NCBI GenBank assembly: GCA_902762655.1
Contig: CACWOZ010000003.1
Coordinates: 62,001-126,000, forward strand
DNA from: an uncultured Bacteroidia bacterium
Lineage (GTDB): Bacteria; Bacteroidota; Bacteroidia; Bacteroidales; UBA932
Length of the DNA: 64,000 nt
Direction: 5' to 3'
Of the stretch, positions 7,388-16,058 are shown piece after piece. Below the pieces are notes generated by a model. The model had not been told where the DNA came from, searched no databases, and saw nothing but the letters and a program-made list of their open reading frames with translations. Position 1 is the stretch's first letter. Every line of letters begins with the position of its first letter. A program made the position numbers and the translations under genes.

Positions 7388-9583
7388 TTAAATCTTTTTT
7401 ATCATTGACAGGATGTTCTTTCCATCTTTTCTGGCATAGTTGACAGAATCCATTATCTTGCGCACAAGGAAGATCCCAAGACCTCCAATGCGGCGCTCTT
7501 CGGCGCCAAGGGTGACGTCGGCATCGGGGGCTGCAGTAGGATCGAAGGGTACGCCGTTGTCGCTTATGATGAACTCGAGACTATCCTTACGGAGGATGGC
7601 CTCGACGTCCACGAGCCCGTCGGAGCCTTCGGGATATGCATACATTATCACGTTGGTCACAGCCTCCTCGAGCGCAAGGTTGAGGTTCATGGCGGTGGCC
7701 TGGTCGAGTTTCTTCTCGCCTGCTATCGTCTCTACGAATTCGGCAAGTTGGGGAATCTGCTGGATGTCGTTGTGCAGGATCAGATGGCGCTCGGTCTTCT
7801 CCGGCTCGCCATCAGGGAGGAAATGGATGAAGAGCATTGTGAGGTCATCACTCTGGGGTGCTTCGCCCACGAAATCGCGGACGGCTTCTTTCATCGCGGC
7901 CATCTGTCCATCGGAAGGACGCCTTGTGGAGAGCACTTTGTACATCCTTTCTTCTCCGAAGAGTTCGTGCTGGCTGTTCTCAGCCTCGGTGAGTCCGTCG
8001 GTATAGAGGAAGATCGCGTCGTCGTATCGCATGTCGGTCTCCTGCTCCTTGAAGCAGAAACCGCGGAGGACACCCAGCGGCAGGTTTGCTTCCACAGGCA
8101 ACGGGCGCTTGGCGTCCGTAAGAAGGAGCGGTGCGTTGTGGCCGGCGTTGCAGTAGCGCAGGTGACCGCTCGCGAGGTCGAGGATGCCGACGAAGAAAGT
8201 GACGAACATATTGCTCTCGTTCACCTCCGACATCGAATCGTTCATGGTGGTGAGGATGCGCTGGGGCGAACTCTCATGGGCGGATACTGTGCGGAAGAGG
8301 CTTCTCGTGACGGCCATGACCAGCGATGCGGGCACACCCTTGCCGCTGACGTCCCCTATGCAGAAGAAGAGTTTCTCATCCCGGATATAGAAGTCGTAGA
8401 GGTCGCCACCGACCTCCTTGGCGGGTACGATCGTAGCGGCCATGTCCAGATCCTTCCTCTCGGGGAAAGGAGGGAATATCTTTGGAATCATGGACATCTG
8501 TATGCCGCTGGCGATGTGAAGTTCGTTCTCGATGCGTTCCTTCCTTTCGTTGAGTTCGGCGTACTTCAACTGGTTTCTGGCAACCGCCCGGAGGATGAGG
8601 ATAAGCATCAGCAAGCCAAGCAGTTGCAGAAGTTTGACGATCATGCCGACCTTGCGGATATTTCCGTAGATCTCGGAATCCGGAACCATTATGGACATGG
8701 ACCAGCCCGTCTTTTCGACCGGAGCGTAGAAGATATGGGTGGTGTTTTTATTGTAACGCACCACGGCGTTGCCGCGCTCTCCCGCCAGCATTGAACGGTT
8801 GACGCCAGCGAAAGCGGCGGTGTCGTCCATATCTGCAATCACCTGCTGGACTGTCCTGCGCATGACCAGAGACTCTGCAGGGCAGACCATAATCTGGCCG
8901 CTGCGGCTGATCATCATGCTGAAAGCGTTAGGATAGACTTGCACGTTGCCCACGAGATCCGTCAGCCAGTCAAGGGAGATATCGGCGGTGAGCACTCCGG
9001 CAATCCTGCCGTCCATATCGCGCAGGGGCACGGAATAGGTAGTCATCAGGATATCCCCGCCGCCCACATCGATGTAAGGCTCGGACCAGTAGCCGGTCTG
9101 GAGTTCCAGTGGCTTGGTGAACCACTCCTGTCCGGGATAGTTGTATTCTTCGGTCGCGAGGCTGGAAACATGGATGGTTGTCTCTCCCGGGGCTTGGAAG
9201 CAGTAGGGGGAGAAGAGAGGATGTTTTTTGTCGTATCCCGGGACAAGGGCGACAGTCGAACCGACTATCAGCGGATTGTTCTCCACAATGCGGCGCGAAA
9301 CGGCCTGCAGGCTGTCAGGAGTGCTCAATGCCCACTGGGCAAGCCACATACTGTTGCGTACGGCCGCCTCGGCCTGGTCTACAATGTTGATAATCTTGAG
9401 TTTGGTGGCTTCCAACTGGCTCTCGGCCCGCAAGGTGGCTTCTTCGCGAATGCCTTTCTGCGAGAAATAGTATTGCACTATGCCGGTGGCCTCCAGGGTT
9501 GCGGCCGCCACGATCACCAGCAGCAAACCTGCTCTCGCCGACTGCCTAAGGAGCACTTTGTCGAGGGTTTGTTTGATTTTCAT
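7388..9583 (-). CDS. Membrane sensor SpoIIE-type phosphatase fused to an anti-sigma-like HATPase
   Basis: A 731-residue signalling protein. Order: membrane helix at about 15-35, an extracytoplasmic dCACHE-like sensor to about 310, a second helix, a PP2C/SpoIIE phosphatase at about 370-580 (VGGDLYDFY, GDVSGKGVPASLVMA, LYTDGLTEAENS), and an RsbW-like HATPase at about 600-731 (LNLALEEAVTNVIMYAYPEG N-box, GGLGIFLVRKIMD G-box). The phosphatase should act on the STAS protein encoded next, and the HATPase could be its kinase. Having both in one chain gives a self-contained switch controlled by an external ligand. It overlaps the upstream kinase gene by 4 nt. Confidence 0.92.
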   Translation of the reverse strand: MKIKQTLDKVLLRQSARAGLLLVIVAAATLEATGIVQYYFSQKGIREEATLRAESQLEATKLKIINIVDQAEAAVRNSMWLAQWALSTPDSLQAVSRRIVENNPLIVGSTVALVPGYDKKHPLFSPYCFQAPGETTIHVSSLATEEYNYPGQEWFTKPLELQTGYWSEPYIDVGGGDILMTTYSVPLRDMDGRIAGVLTADISLDWLTDLVGNVQVYPNAFSMMISRSGQIMVCPAESLVMRRTVQQVIADMDDTAAFAGVNRSMLAGERGNAVVRYNKNTTHIFYAPVEKTGWSMSIMVPDSEIYGNIRKVGMIVKLLQLLGLLMLILILRAVARNQLKYAELNERKERIENELHIASGIQMSMIPKIFPPFPERKDLDMAATIVPAKEVGGDLYDFYIRDEKLFFCIGDVSGKGVPASLVMAVTRSLFRTVSAHESSPQRILTTMNDSMSEVNESNMFVTFFVGILDLASGHLRYCNAGHNAPLLLTDAKRPLPVEANLPLGVLRGFCFKEQETDMRYDDAIFLYTDGLTEAENSQHELFGEERMYKVLSTRRPSDGQMAAMKEAVRDFVGEAPQSDDLTMLFIHFLPDGEPEKTERHLILHNDIQQIPQLAEFVETIAGEKKLDQATAMNLNLALEEAVTNVIMYAYPEGSDGLVDVEAILRKDSLEFIISDNGVPFDPTAAPDADVTLGAEERRIGGLGIFLVRKIMDSVNYARKDGKNILSMIKKI

Positions 9584-10410
9584 AAGATGGAGGCTAAGGC
9601 TGCGCGGAACTCAGGCATGGGGCGCTTGGTGTCCCTCTCTATGATGATGGTCTTCAGTCCGGCATAGGGCCGTATCAGTTCCTCTGTTTCTTTTATGCCG
9701 GCGCTTTCTCCGAAGTAGGCGGGAACGAAACTCTGCCAGAACTTCGTGGAGAGGGATTTGGGCATATGGAAGGTCTCCTTGATGAACTCCTCGTCGCTGA
9801 GGCAGCAGCAGACATACACCATCCCGACGTCGAAGAGATGATTGCCGTAGCAGAAGTCGCCGAGGTCGATGAAATAGCGTTTGTCGCCGGTGAAAATGGC
9901 GTTGCTGAACTGCAGGTCGCCGTGGATGGCGGTGTCCTCGTCCGGAGTGTCGGCGATGAACTTGCCGATTTTGTCCTTTTCGGCCGTGCTGAAGAAAGGA
10001 TTCTCCGCGAGCAGGCGGTAATAGCGTTCCTTTACATTCTCGAACTGGGTGGTGTCCACCTTCGTGGAGTGTAGCTGGAGGCACATCTGCGCGAATTCGG
10101 ACGCGAAGTTGTCCAGTTTCCCAGGTTCGTCGGCGGTCGCCCGCGAGTAGGACTTCTTTCCCAGTATGCGGTGGAAACGTATGCCGTAGCGGCCGTCTTC
10201 GGTTACGACATACTCGCCGGGTTCGGGAGTAGGGATGCCGAGACCGTATACCTTGCGGGCAAGCAGCATCTCATCCAGCGGCTGCTGTATTTTCCCGGGG
10301 AAGTAGAGTTTGAGCATTACGGACGGATCCGTCCTGTGGTCGTAACTTTCGCCATTGGCCCCTCCGCCGGAGAGGACGTAGTCGTCAAGGGATATTTTCA
10401 GTGCTTCCAT
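9580..10410 (-). CDS. TIGR02172-like aminoglycoside-phosphotransferase-fold kinase
   Basis: A 276-residue protein of the APH/choline-kinase fold, of the type named TIGR02172. The catalytic loop is TAIHGDLQFSNAIF and the DFG-like metal site is FIDLGDFCYGNHLFDVG. The N-terminus has a shortened glycine loop (LSGGGANGES). The substrate is unknown. It overlaps the upstream HD gene by 13 nt and the downstream sensor phosphatase by 4 nt, which indicates one operon. A diverged paralogue lies at 12811-13668. Confidence 0.85.
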   Translation of the reverse strand: MEALKISLDDYVLSGGGANGESYDHRTDPSVMLKLYFPGKIQQPLDEMLLARKVYGLGIPTPEPGEYVVTEDGRYGIRFHRILGKKSYSRATADEPGKLDNFASEFAQMCLQLHSTKVDTTQFENVKERYYRLLAENPFFSTAEKDKIGKFIADTPDEDTAIHGDLQFSNAIFTGDKRYFIDLGDFCYGNHLFDVGMVYVCCCLSDEEFIKETFHMPKSLSTKFWQSFVPAYFGESAGIKETEELIRPYAGLKTIIIERDTKRPMPEFRAALASIL

Positions 10411-10976
10411 ACCTGGTCGATCAGATTTTCGAATTCTTTGAATGCAAATGTGTCTTCAAGTTCCCGCAGGGACTCTGCAAGGCCGCGGTAATGCCATTCA
10501 TGGTCTGCAGGATTCTTGGCATGGAAGATGTTCCAGAAAGAATCTCCCTTCACGGCATAGTCGCGGGCGATGGCCCGCATGTTGGAGAGTTTGTCCCCGA
10601 GCGCCACCATCTTGGCATCATGGGAAGCGCGTGCAAGGCGCTCGATGGCGGCCTTCTTGCGAGAGTGCCAGCTGTCCTCCTCGCTCACTCCATCCTCGAA
10701 AGTGTCACTCTCCGAAGCCACCAGGCCCGCAATCCTGTCGCCGAATTCGGCGCGGATGTCTTCAACGGTAGCATCGGTGTCTTCCACCACATCGTGAAGG
10801 ACCGCGGCTGCCAGAAGATCCTGGTCGGATGTCATGGTGGCAACTATTTCTACCGCCTCCATTGGATGTACTATGTAGGGGAAGCCCTTTCCGCGTCTCT
10901 CGGTGCCTGCATGGGCATGCACGGCATAGATTATAGCCCTGTCGAGCAGGGATGTGTCGAGGGGTTTGTTGGCCAT
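10398..10976 (-). CDS. HD domain protein resembling a small (p)ppGpp hydrolase
   Basis: A 192-residue HD phosphohydrolase. HAHAGTERRGKGFPYIVHPMEAVEIV and AAAVLHDVVEDTDATVEDIRAEFG match the N-terminal hydrolase half of Rel/SpoT and the stand-alone Mesh1-like enzymes that remove pyrophosphate from (p)ppGpp. GDKLSNMRAIARD is the distal part of the metal site. A synthetase-type gene lies two genes upstream in the same operon, so the pair could make and remove an alarmone. Other nucleotide substrates are possible. Confidence 0.85.
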   Translation of the reverse strand: MANKPLDTSLLDRAIIYAVHAHAGTERRGKGFPYIVHPMEAVEIVATMTSDQDLLAAAVLHDVVEDTDATVEDIRAEFGDRIAGLVASESDTFEDGVSEEDSWHSRKKAAIERLARASHDAKMVALGDKLSNMRAIARDYAVKGDSFWNIFHAKNPADHEWHYRGLAESLRELEDTFAFKEFENLIDQVWKH

Positions 10977-10977
10977 T

Positions 10978-11622
10978 TTACTTCGAACTGTCTTCGATAT
11001 ACTTCAGGATGATGTCTACAGCCTCCTCTGTGCTGAGGCCGTCGACATTGAGCACGAGGTCGTAATTGCGCGCATCGTATCGGCTGGTGCCGGTGTACCG
11101 GCGCACATAATTCTCGCGCATGGTATCCACCCTTTCAATTACCCTCTCGGCTTCTTCCTTGCTGATGTCCTGCCTGCCCATTATCCTGCTGATGCGGGTG
11201 GAGAGGGAGGAACGGATGAAGATGTCCAATTTGTTGGGGCAGTCCCTGAGGATGAAGAACCCGGAACGGCCGGCTATGATGCAGGACTCCTGCGCTGCAA
11301 TCTCCTTGAGGATTTCGGATTCGGCGCGGAAGAGTTCATCGTTGGTGACAGCGGGGGCGAATTCCTGACCTGTGGAGCCGAGGGCTCCGGCGTGGGGAAC
11401 GGGGGTCACACGCTGCAGGATATCGGCGAGCCAGTTCTTCTTCTGCCCCTTTATCATTTCGATATTCCGGGCGGAAAGATCGAACTTCTCCACCAAGGAG
11501 TTGATGAGATTCTTGTCGCAGAAGCGCACGCCGAGTTTTTCGGCAAGGCTGCGTCCGATGGTCCTGCCGCCGGAACCAACCTCGCGGCTGATGGTGATTA
11601 CGAAGTGTTCGTTGAGGTTCAT
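10978..11622 (-). CDS. Cytidylate kinase-like family protein
   Basis: A 214-residue P-loop kinase of the cytidylate-kinase-like family. The nucleotide-binding segment is ISREVGSGGRTIGRSLAEKLG, followed by FCDKNLI and the AGRSGFFIL strand. It lacks the usual CMP-binding insert of Cmk, so it is probably not the housekeeping enzyme. It lies 12 nt downstream of the alarmone-synthetase-like gene and 1 nt upstream of the HD gene. A role in nucleotide signalling is inferred from this context. Confidence 0.83.
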   Translation of the reverse strand: MNLNEHFVITISREVGSGGRTIGRSLAEKLGVRFCDKNLINSLVEKFDLSARNIEMIKGQKKNWLADILQRVTPVPHAGALGSTGQEFAPAVTNDELFRAESEILKEIAAQESCIIAGRSGFFILRDCPNKLDIFIRSSLSTRISRIMGRQDISKEEAERVIERVDTMRENYVRRYTGTSRYDARNYDLVLNVDGLSTEEAVDIILKYIEDSSK

Positions 11623-11634
11623 ATCGTATACTGT

Positions 11635-12693
11635 TTACTGATTCATGAAAGGAAGGTCCTGCGCCTGCTCCATAAGCATTTCCGCTATCATGTCATTGCC
11701 CTCCGAAGGGCCGTTGAGGGCGTCGAAGAGCATGCGGATCCCGGCTTTGCCTATGCCGCTCTTGAGGAGGAATGCGATGCAGAGGTCCTGGGGGCCGAGC
11801 GAAGATGCGATGATGTCGAGGTCCGTGAGCCCCAGCTGGTAGCATGCTATCTGGAAGGCTCCGTCGGAATACTTCTTGATGATGCGGTCGATGTCCCCGA
11901 GCGTCTTGCAGCCGATATTCTTGAATACCGGGAGATAGGGCATGAGGGAGACTTCCTGGATTTCGGCCTGGTTGACCGCGGCTATCTTGCGGTTGAGGGT
12001 ATCGAAGGGGCCCAGGTCGAGATAACTGCGGAAAGTGTCGCCGTCCAGCAGGACATCGTCCAGATTGCCGGATGCGACCAGCGCCTGCACCCTGCGGCGG
12101 TAGTCCGTGAGTTCGGAACGGATGCGGCTGAACTGCTCGTCGGCAAGTTCCAGCATACCTGCCAGACGGCCGAGATTGCGCAGATACTCCCTGGGCACTT
12201 CCACGCCGGACTTGTAACCGGTGTCGTGGTTCATGTTGGCCCAGGCGTGCTGGAGCACCGTGCGGAGCTGCACCTCGAAACGGATGTCGGAGCCTTTGTA
12301 GCTGCAGATATAGTGCAGGGAGAGATATCCGAAACTGTCGATTTCATGGAGTTTGCGCTTGTCTACGCTGTTCTCCCAGTCAATTTCGAAAAGCCTTTCT
12401 ATGAGAGAGGCCACCTTGTCGACGTCGTCGATGTAGAAGGTTATCACCCTGAGGCCGACGATGTCGGTGATGTCGGAAATCGAGGAGTATTTGGAACCTT
12501 TGAGTTCGAGTTTCCCCGCAAGCGACGACTCCGTCTTAACTCTTGATTCCACCGCCGCCACGATTATGCCGGCCGAGGCCAGCATCTCCTTTATCTCTTT
12601 GGTGGCACGGGCGGAAAGATCTTCGAACACAGGCAACTTGCTGCGGTATTCCTCCAAAATGGCTTCGGAATGAGCGTCCAGTTTCGGCTTCAT
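11635..12693 (-). CDS. RelA/SpoT-domain small alarmone synthetase
   Basis: A 352-residue protein with one RelA/SpoT synthetase domain at about 45-180: RVKTESSLAGKLELKG, DIVGLRVITFYIDDV, DSFGYLSLHYIC, and FEVQLRTVLQHAWANMNHDTGYKS, which carries the catalytic glutamate. It lacks the N-terminal hydrolase domain and the TGS/ACT domains of long Rel. The C-terminal half (about 200-352) is a helical extension not seen in minimal RelQ/RelP. It is the first gene of the operon. The expected product is (p)ppGpp or a related pyrophosphorylated purine. Confidence 0.88.
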   Translation of the reverse strand: MKPKLDAHSEAILEEYRSKLPVFEDLSARATKEIKEMLASAGIIVAAVESRVKTESSLAGKLELKGSKYSSISDITDIVGLRVITFYIDDVDKVASLIERLFEIDWENSVDKRKLHEIDSFGYLSLHYICSYKGSDIRFEVQLRTVLQHAWANMNHDTGYKSGVEVPREYLRNLGRLAGMLELADEQFSRIRSELTDYRRRVQALVASGNLDDVLLDGDTFRSYLDLGPFDTLNRKIAAVNQAEIQEVSLMPYLPVFKNIGCKTLGDIDRIIKKYSDGAFQIACYQLGLTDLDIIASSLGPQDLCIAFLLKSGIGKAGIRMLFDALNGPSEGNDMIAEMLMEQAQDLPFMNQ

Positions 12694-12716
12694 AAAGGTT
12701 CGGTTATAATAATTGC

Positions 12717-12724
12717 CAAAAATA
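12717..12724 (-). promoter_or_regulatory. Promoter core of the alarmone/partner-switching operon
   Basis: TATTTTTG on the minus strand, matching TAnnTTTG, lies 24 nt before the ATG at 12693. The divergent kinase promoter is 58 nt away. Confidence 0.55.
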
Positions 12725-12781
12725 CTAAAAAAATCTCACACTTCGTATTGGTCCGGAGCATGGTGGTAGTGCAAAACAAAG

Positions 12782-12789
12782 TATATTTG
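12782..12789 (+). promoter_or_regulatory. Promoter core of the divergent TIGR02172-like kinase
   Basis: TATATTTG matches TAnnTTTG and lies 21 nt before the ATG at 12811. The two divergent promoters share an intergenic region of 117 nt, so shared control is possible. Confidence 0.55.
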
Positions 12790-12810
12790 CAAATATAAGT
12801 ACTATCTGCT

Positions 12811-13668
12811 ATGGCTAAGGAATACGAACTTATCAACCTGAACGATTACACCCGCACCGGGGAAGGTGGAACAGCGGTTTCTTATACCCACAAGACGCGC
12901 CTGACTATGGTAAAACTTTACAATCCGGGATTCGAGGCCGACAGGGCACGGGATGAATTCCTGACCGCCCGCATGGTTTTCGACCTGGGCATCCCTACGC
13001 CGGAGCCCTACCGCCTGGTTACGGATGGAGAGCGCTATGGCGCTGAGTATGAACTGGTTCCGGGTAAACGATCCTTCACTAGAATCATCTCCCAGGAGCC
13101 CGAACGCCTGGAGGAAATCTCAATCGCATTTGCAAGGGAAGCCCGCAAGATCCACACGACTCCGGCAGGTACCTCCCGGGTGCGGTCCTACAAACAAGCG
13201 CTCATCCGCTTCTATCAGGAAAAGAACCTCGTGCCCGAGGAGTACAAGCGCCGCGCCATGGCATTTCTGGAGACGGTGCCGGACACTCCCACCTGCGTGC
13301 ACGGCGATCTTCACATAGGCAACATCATTACCGACGGGGAGAAAACCCTGTGGATAGATGTAGGGGAGTTCGGCTACGGGGTGCCCGAATGGGATCTGGG
13401 GGTGCTTTGGACGATGTGCAACAATATGGATCCGGCCCGTGCCGAGAATCTGTTTCACGTTAAGCCGGAGATCCTCAAAGCCCATTGGAGCATATTCATC
13501 TCCGCCTATCTGGGCACGGAAGATGCCGAAAGCATAGCCGCCGCCACTAGGCGCATCTTGCCATATTATGCAGTCAAAGTGCCCTACGTGTACGATATGG
13601 CCTACCACCGGCCTCTCCCGGATGAAGCCTTTCCCAAACTGATGCCGATGATAGCAGATGCTACTTGA
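12811..13668 (+). CDS. TIGR02172-like phosphotransferase-fold kinase (paralogue)
   Basis: A 285-residue paralogue of the kinase at 9580-10410, with the same layout: short glycine loop (GEGGTAVSYTHKT), FDLGIPTPEPYR, catalytic loop CVHGDLHIGNII, and metal site WIDVGEFGYGVPEWDLG. The substrate is unknown. It is monocistronic and divergent from the alarmone operon that contains its relative, which suggests a local duplication with separate control. It converges with the Fic gene 13 nt downstream. Confidence 0.85.
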   Translation: MAKEYELINLNDYTRTGEGGTAVSYTHKTRLTMVKLYNPGFEADRARDEFLTARMVFDLGIPTPEPYRLVTDGERYGAEYELVPGKRSFTRIISQEPERLEEISIAFAREARKIHTTPAGTSRVRSYKQALIRFYQEKNLVPEEYKRRAMAFLETVPDTPTCVHGDLHIGNIITDGEKTLWIDVGEFGYGVPEWDLGVLWTMCNNMDPARAENLFHVKPEILKAHWSIFISAYLGTEDAESIAAATRRILPYYAVKVPYVYDMAYHRPLPDEAFPKLMPMIADAT

Positions 13669-13681
13669 AGAGCTTCTTGCT

Positions 13682-14476
13682 CTATGCTTCTTCGTAATAA
13701 TAAGAATAATCTATACCTTTCATAAAGGTTTCGCGGTCATCGATTTTCTCCGTTAAAGCGCAACCAAGAAGAGCTTTTATGGGCGCGGAATCTACAACGC
13801 TGCGACGCATAGCATCCAAATAACTATTCTTGTCTATCTGGCTCCAATCTACGCATTTCTTTAATGAATGCTTAAGCATCAGGTCCAGCCAGATACGGGT
13901 GCTGCGGCCGTTGCCTTCCATAAAAGGATGAGCTACATTCATCTCAACATATTTGTCCGCAATCTCGTCGAATGTTGCTTCAGGCATCTGCTCGATATTC
14001 TTGAGACTTTGATGCAGATGAATGGCATTAGCAAAGGAAAAACCGCCTTTGCTTATATTCTTAGTGCGAATCTGACCCGCAAAATCATACAGGCCGCCAA
14101 AGATGTAGGCATGAATCTGCTGCAAGCACTGAATCGTTCCCGGTTCCAGAGAGTTCATCAAGCCACTATCAAAAAGGTCATACGCCCTTTTCTTACTTTG
14201 CCCATCGAGGGAATTGTCATCATTGACGGCACGCACCTCGTCGACTTCTGCCAGAAGATTATATAGCGCATCCTCGGAAAGGACCTCTCTCGGAAGGTCC
14301 TGAGGGATCAGCCCCGCCTCGTCCGCCTCGAAATCCTTCTGCCACTGGCCGGACTCCATATAATCGCGGAGGATGGAAAGGTTATTCTCCAACTCTCCCA
14401 AAACGCGCTTCACTTCCTGATAGCATGCCTCCATCGCTTCTATGCGGGAGATGAGTTCCTTTTGCTTTTTTGTCAT
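13682..14476 (-). CDS. DUF4298-Fic fusion, putative AMP transferase
   Basis: A 264-residue two-domain protein. Residues about 1-80 match DUF4298 ([41 protein letters not shown]). Residues about 105-235 are a Fic domain with the complete catalytic motif [12 protein letters not shown] starting at His183, so nucleotidyl transfer to a protein hydroxyl should be possible. I see no (S/T)xxxE(G/N) inhibitory helix inside it, and no small antitoxin gene next to it. It starts 1 nt after the stop of the AAA_14 ATPase gene, so the two are cotranscribed. DUF4298 as an N-terminal partner of Fic is unusual to me. Confidence 0.85.
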   Translation of the reverse strand: MTKKQKELISRIEAMEACYQEVKRVLGELENNLSILRDYMESGQWQKDFEADEAGLIPQDLPREVLSEDALYNLLAEVDEVRAVNDDNSLDGQSKKRAYDLFDSGLMNSLEPGTIQCLQQIHAYIFGGLYDFAGQIRTKNISKGGFSFANAIHLHQSLKNIEQMPEATFDEIADKYVEMNVAHPFMEGNGRSTRIWLDLMLKHSLKKCVDWSQIDKNSYLDAMRRSVVDSAPIKALLGCALTEKIDDRETFMKGIDYSYYYEEA

Positions 14477-14477
14477 A

Positions 14478-15833
14478 CTATAGAAGTGGTGTCATATATA
14501 GCGGAAGATAAGTCAGCCCGTCTTTTTGCTCTACATCATTAGTATGCAAGACATAAGGCGTAGAAAGATACTGGCCAAACTTTTTAATACACTTCTTGAT
14601 GGATTTGAGCGTATAGTTTGTGCTGCTTTTTACCTCAATAGGGGAAATGTTGTGCCGGGAAGTGACAATTTCCTTTTGGATAAGGAAATCAATCTGCATA
14701 CGGTTATCTGCCTCTTCCTTATCGTAGCTGTTATAGAAGAATAGTTTGCTGCCTGCGGTTTTGAGCATCTGAGCAACGATATTTTCTACCAACATTCCTT
14801 CGTCGAGTTCCAACTTGTCAAACATAAGTTTCTGGTAGATCTCATTGGTAACGATGCCACGGGCACTAAATGCCAGGGATATGAGCAGTCCGGTGTCACA
14901 GAAGAAGCATTTGAGGGTAGTGCGGTCTTCATTGAGTTGGAGACCGATGTTGGGAGCCGTGGTGTTGTAGCAGATATTCACCAATTTGGCGTCATCTAAC
15001 CAGAAGAAGGCGCTATCGTATTCGCGCATACGGGCCTCATCCTTGAGGGCAGAGAGGGTGAACTGCTTCTCTTTCTTCTGGAGTTGTCCGGGGATGGCGT
15101 CATAAATAGCGCTGACGCGGGTCGTCAGGCCTCCTGCGTATTTTTTTATGTCGTTCTTGTAGAGGCGCAGAATCTGGCGCTTGACGGCGTCAACTTTAGT
15201 AAAATCACGAGAAGATGCGTATTCGGCGACAGCTTGTGGCATACCTCCAACGATGAGATACTGGCGAAAATAATGCAATGCTTCCCGATGAAAATCGCCC
15301 ATCGGTTTGCATTTTTCAAACTGCTGCCGAATAAAAGGCATCAAGACTTCATTGCCCATAGCCCAAAGGAATTCCTCAAAGTCCATAGGATACATATCAA
15401 TACCGTCCTCCTCGGATGGAATGACAATGTTCTCCACGTTTTTTTTGATAGATATCAGGGACCCTGTCTCCAGATAGTCGAAGCGACCATCTTCCACCAG
15501 TGTCTTGATCGCTTCGCGGGCTTTGGGACATTTCTGGACCTCGTCGAAGATAATCAGGGATTTGCGAGGTACAAGCTGTTTCTTATAGTGTAGTTGTATA
15601 TTCTGGAGGAGCGTATCGACATCTTCCAGATACTCGTCGAACCACCCTCTTACCCGTTGCGGAGCTTTGCTGAAATCGATGAGGATGAATGAGTCATATT
15701 CATTGCGGGCGAATTCCTGCGCGATGTAACTCTTTCCAACGCGGCGTGCACCCTCAATCATAAGAGCTGTAGAGCCGTTTTTCTCTTGCTTCCACTGAAG
15801 CAACTTATCGTAAATCTTTCTTCTCATAATCAC
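14478..15833 (-). CDS. AAA_14 / DUF4143 ATP-binding protein
   Basis: A 451-residue ATPase of the common bacterial AAA_14 plus DUF4143 type. Walker A is GARRVGKS at 28-35 and Walker B is [12 protein letters not shown]. The sensor region reads [12 protein letters not shown]. The C-terminal DUF4143 part (about 190-430) contains a restriction-fold-like PIEVKSS segment. Members occur in many copies per genome in Bacteroidales and their role is not settled. The promoter region carries two 28-nt direct repeats (15861-15921), a sign of specific control. Fic follows after 1 nt. Confidence 0.9.
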   Translation of the reverse strand: MIMRRKIYDKLLQWKQEKNGSTALMIEGARRVGKSYIAQEFARNEYDSFILIDFSKAPQRVRGWFDEYLEDVDTLLQNIQLHYKKQLVPRKSLIIFDEVQKCPKAREAIKTLVEDGRFDYLETGSLISIKKNVENIVIPSEEDGIDMYPMDFEEFLWAMGNEVLMPFIRQQFEKCKPMGDFHREALHYFRQYLIVGGMPQAVAEYASSRDFTKVDAVKRQILRLYKNDIKKYAGGLTTRVSAIYDAIPGQLQKKEKQFTLSALKDEARMREYDSAFFWLDDAKLVNICYNTTAPNIGLQLNEDRTTLKCFFCDTGLLISLAFSARGIVTNEIYQKLMFDKLELDEGMLVENIVAQMLKTAGSKLFFYNSYDKEEADNRMQIDFLIQKEIVTSRHNISPIEVKSSTNYTLKSIKKCIKKFGQYLSTPYVLHTNDVEQKDGLTYLPLYMTPLL

Positions 15834-15860
15834 GAATCCTAAAGTTTTGGAGTGGCCATT

Positions 15861-15921
15861 TATACACTTTTCCGCGATTTTTGCAAAGGCAAATATACAC
15901 CTTTCCTAGAATTTTGCAAAG
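15861..15921 (-). promoter_or_regulatory. Direct-repeat promoter of the AAA_14-Fic pair
   Basis: Two 28-nt direct repeats with period 33 (15861-15888 and 15894-15921) share TATACAC..TTTCC at one end and TTTTGCAAAG at the other. The minus-strand promoter core TATATTTG (15890-15897) sits across the junction of the two units. The arrangement resembles tandem operators for an autoregulator. Confidence 0.6.
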
Positions 15922-15947
15922 ATTCCGAGTTCTTTTTTGTCATATCA

Positions 15948-16039
15948 ATGTCCTCCTCCCGCGCCGCCCGGCGATTGGCGAGAAGGAAATCCTTTTCCGT
16001 TATGCGGAGTTTTTTGGGGTGCTTGGGTTTGGAGGGCAT
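15948..16039. repeat. 92-bp direct repeat, copy 1
   Basis: Matches 18126-18217 with only two mismatches in 92 positions. One end coincides with the start codon of the small gene in both copies. The flanks are unrelated. Confidence 0.9.
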
Positions 16040-16058
16040 ACTAGATGATTGTTTAGTG

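Larger units (their letters stand above)
15860..16039 (-). pseudogene. Truncated copy of the small SKPKHPKK protein gene
   Basis: The first 31 codons (MPSKPKHPKKLRIT, then FLLANRRAAREEDI) are almost identical to those of the intact small gene at 18017-18217. After that the frame runs into the repeat-containing promoter of the AAA_14 gene, so the tail (SRKGVYLPLQKSRKSV) is translation of promoter repeats. I read this as a broken gene left when the AAA_14-Fic segment arrived or when a local duplication occurred. An in-frame start ten codons upstream exists but lies outside the duplicated segment. Confidence 0.65.

Noticed and set aside
10954..12546. Long plus-strand open frame of 530 codons
   Set aside because: It is antisense to the alarmone-synthetase and kinase-like genes, follows their codon periodicity and has no family features. 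Similar long shadows exist opposite DUF4837, rseP and SpoIID.
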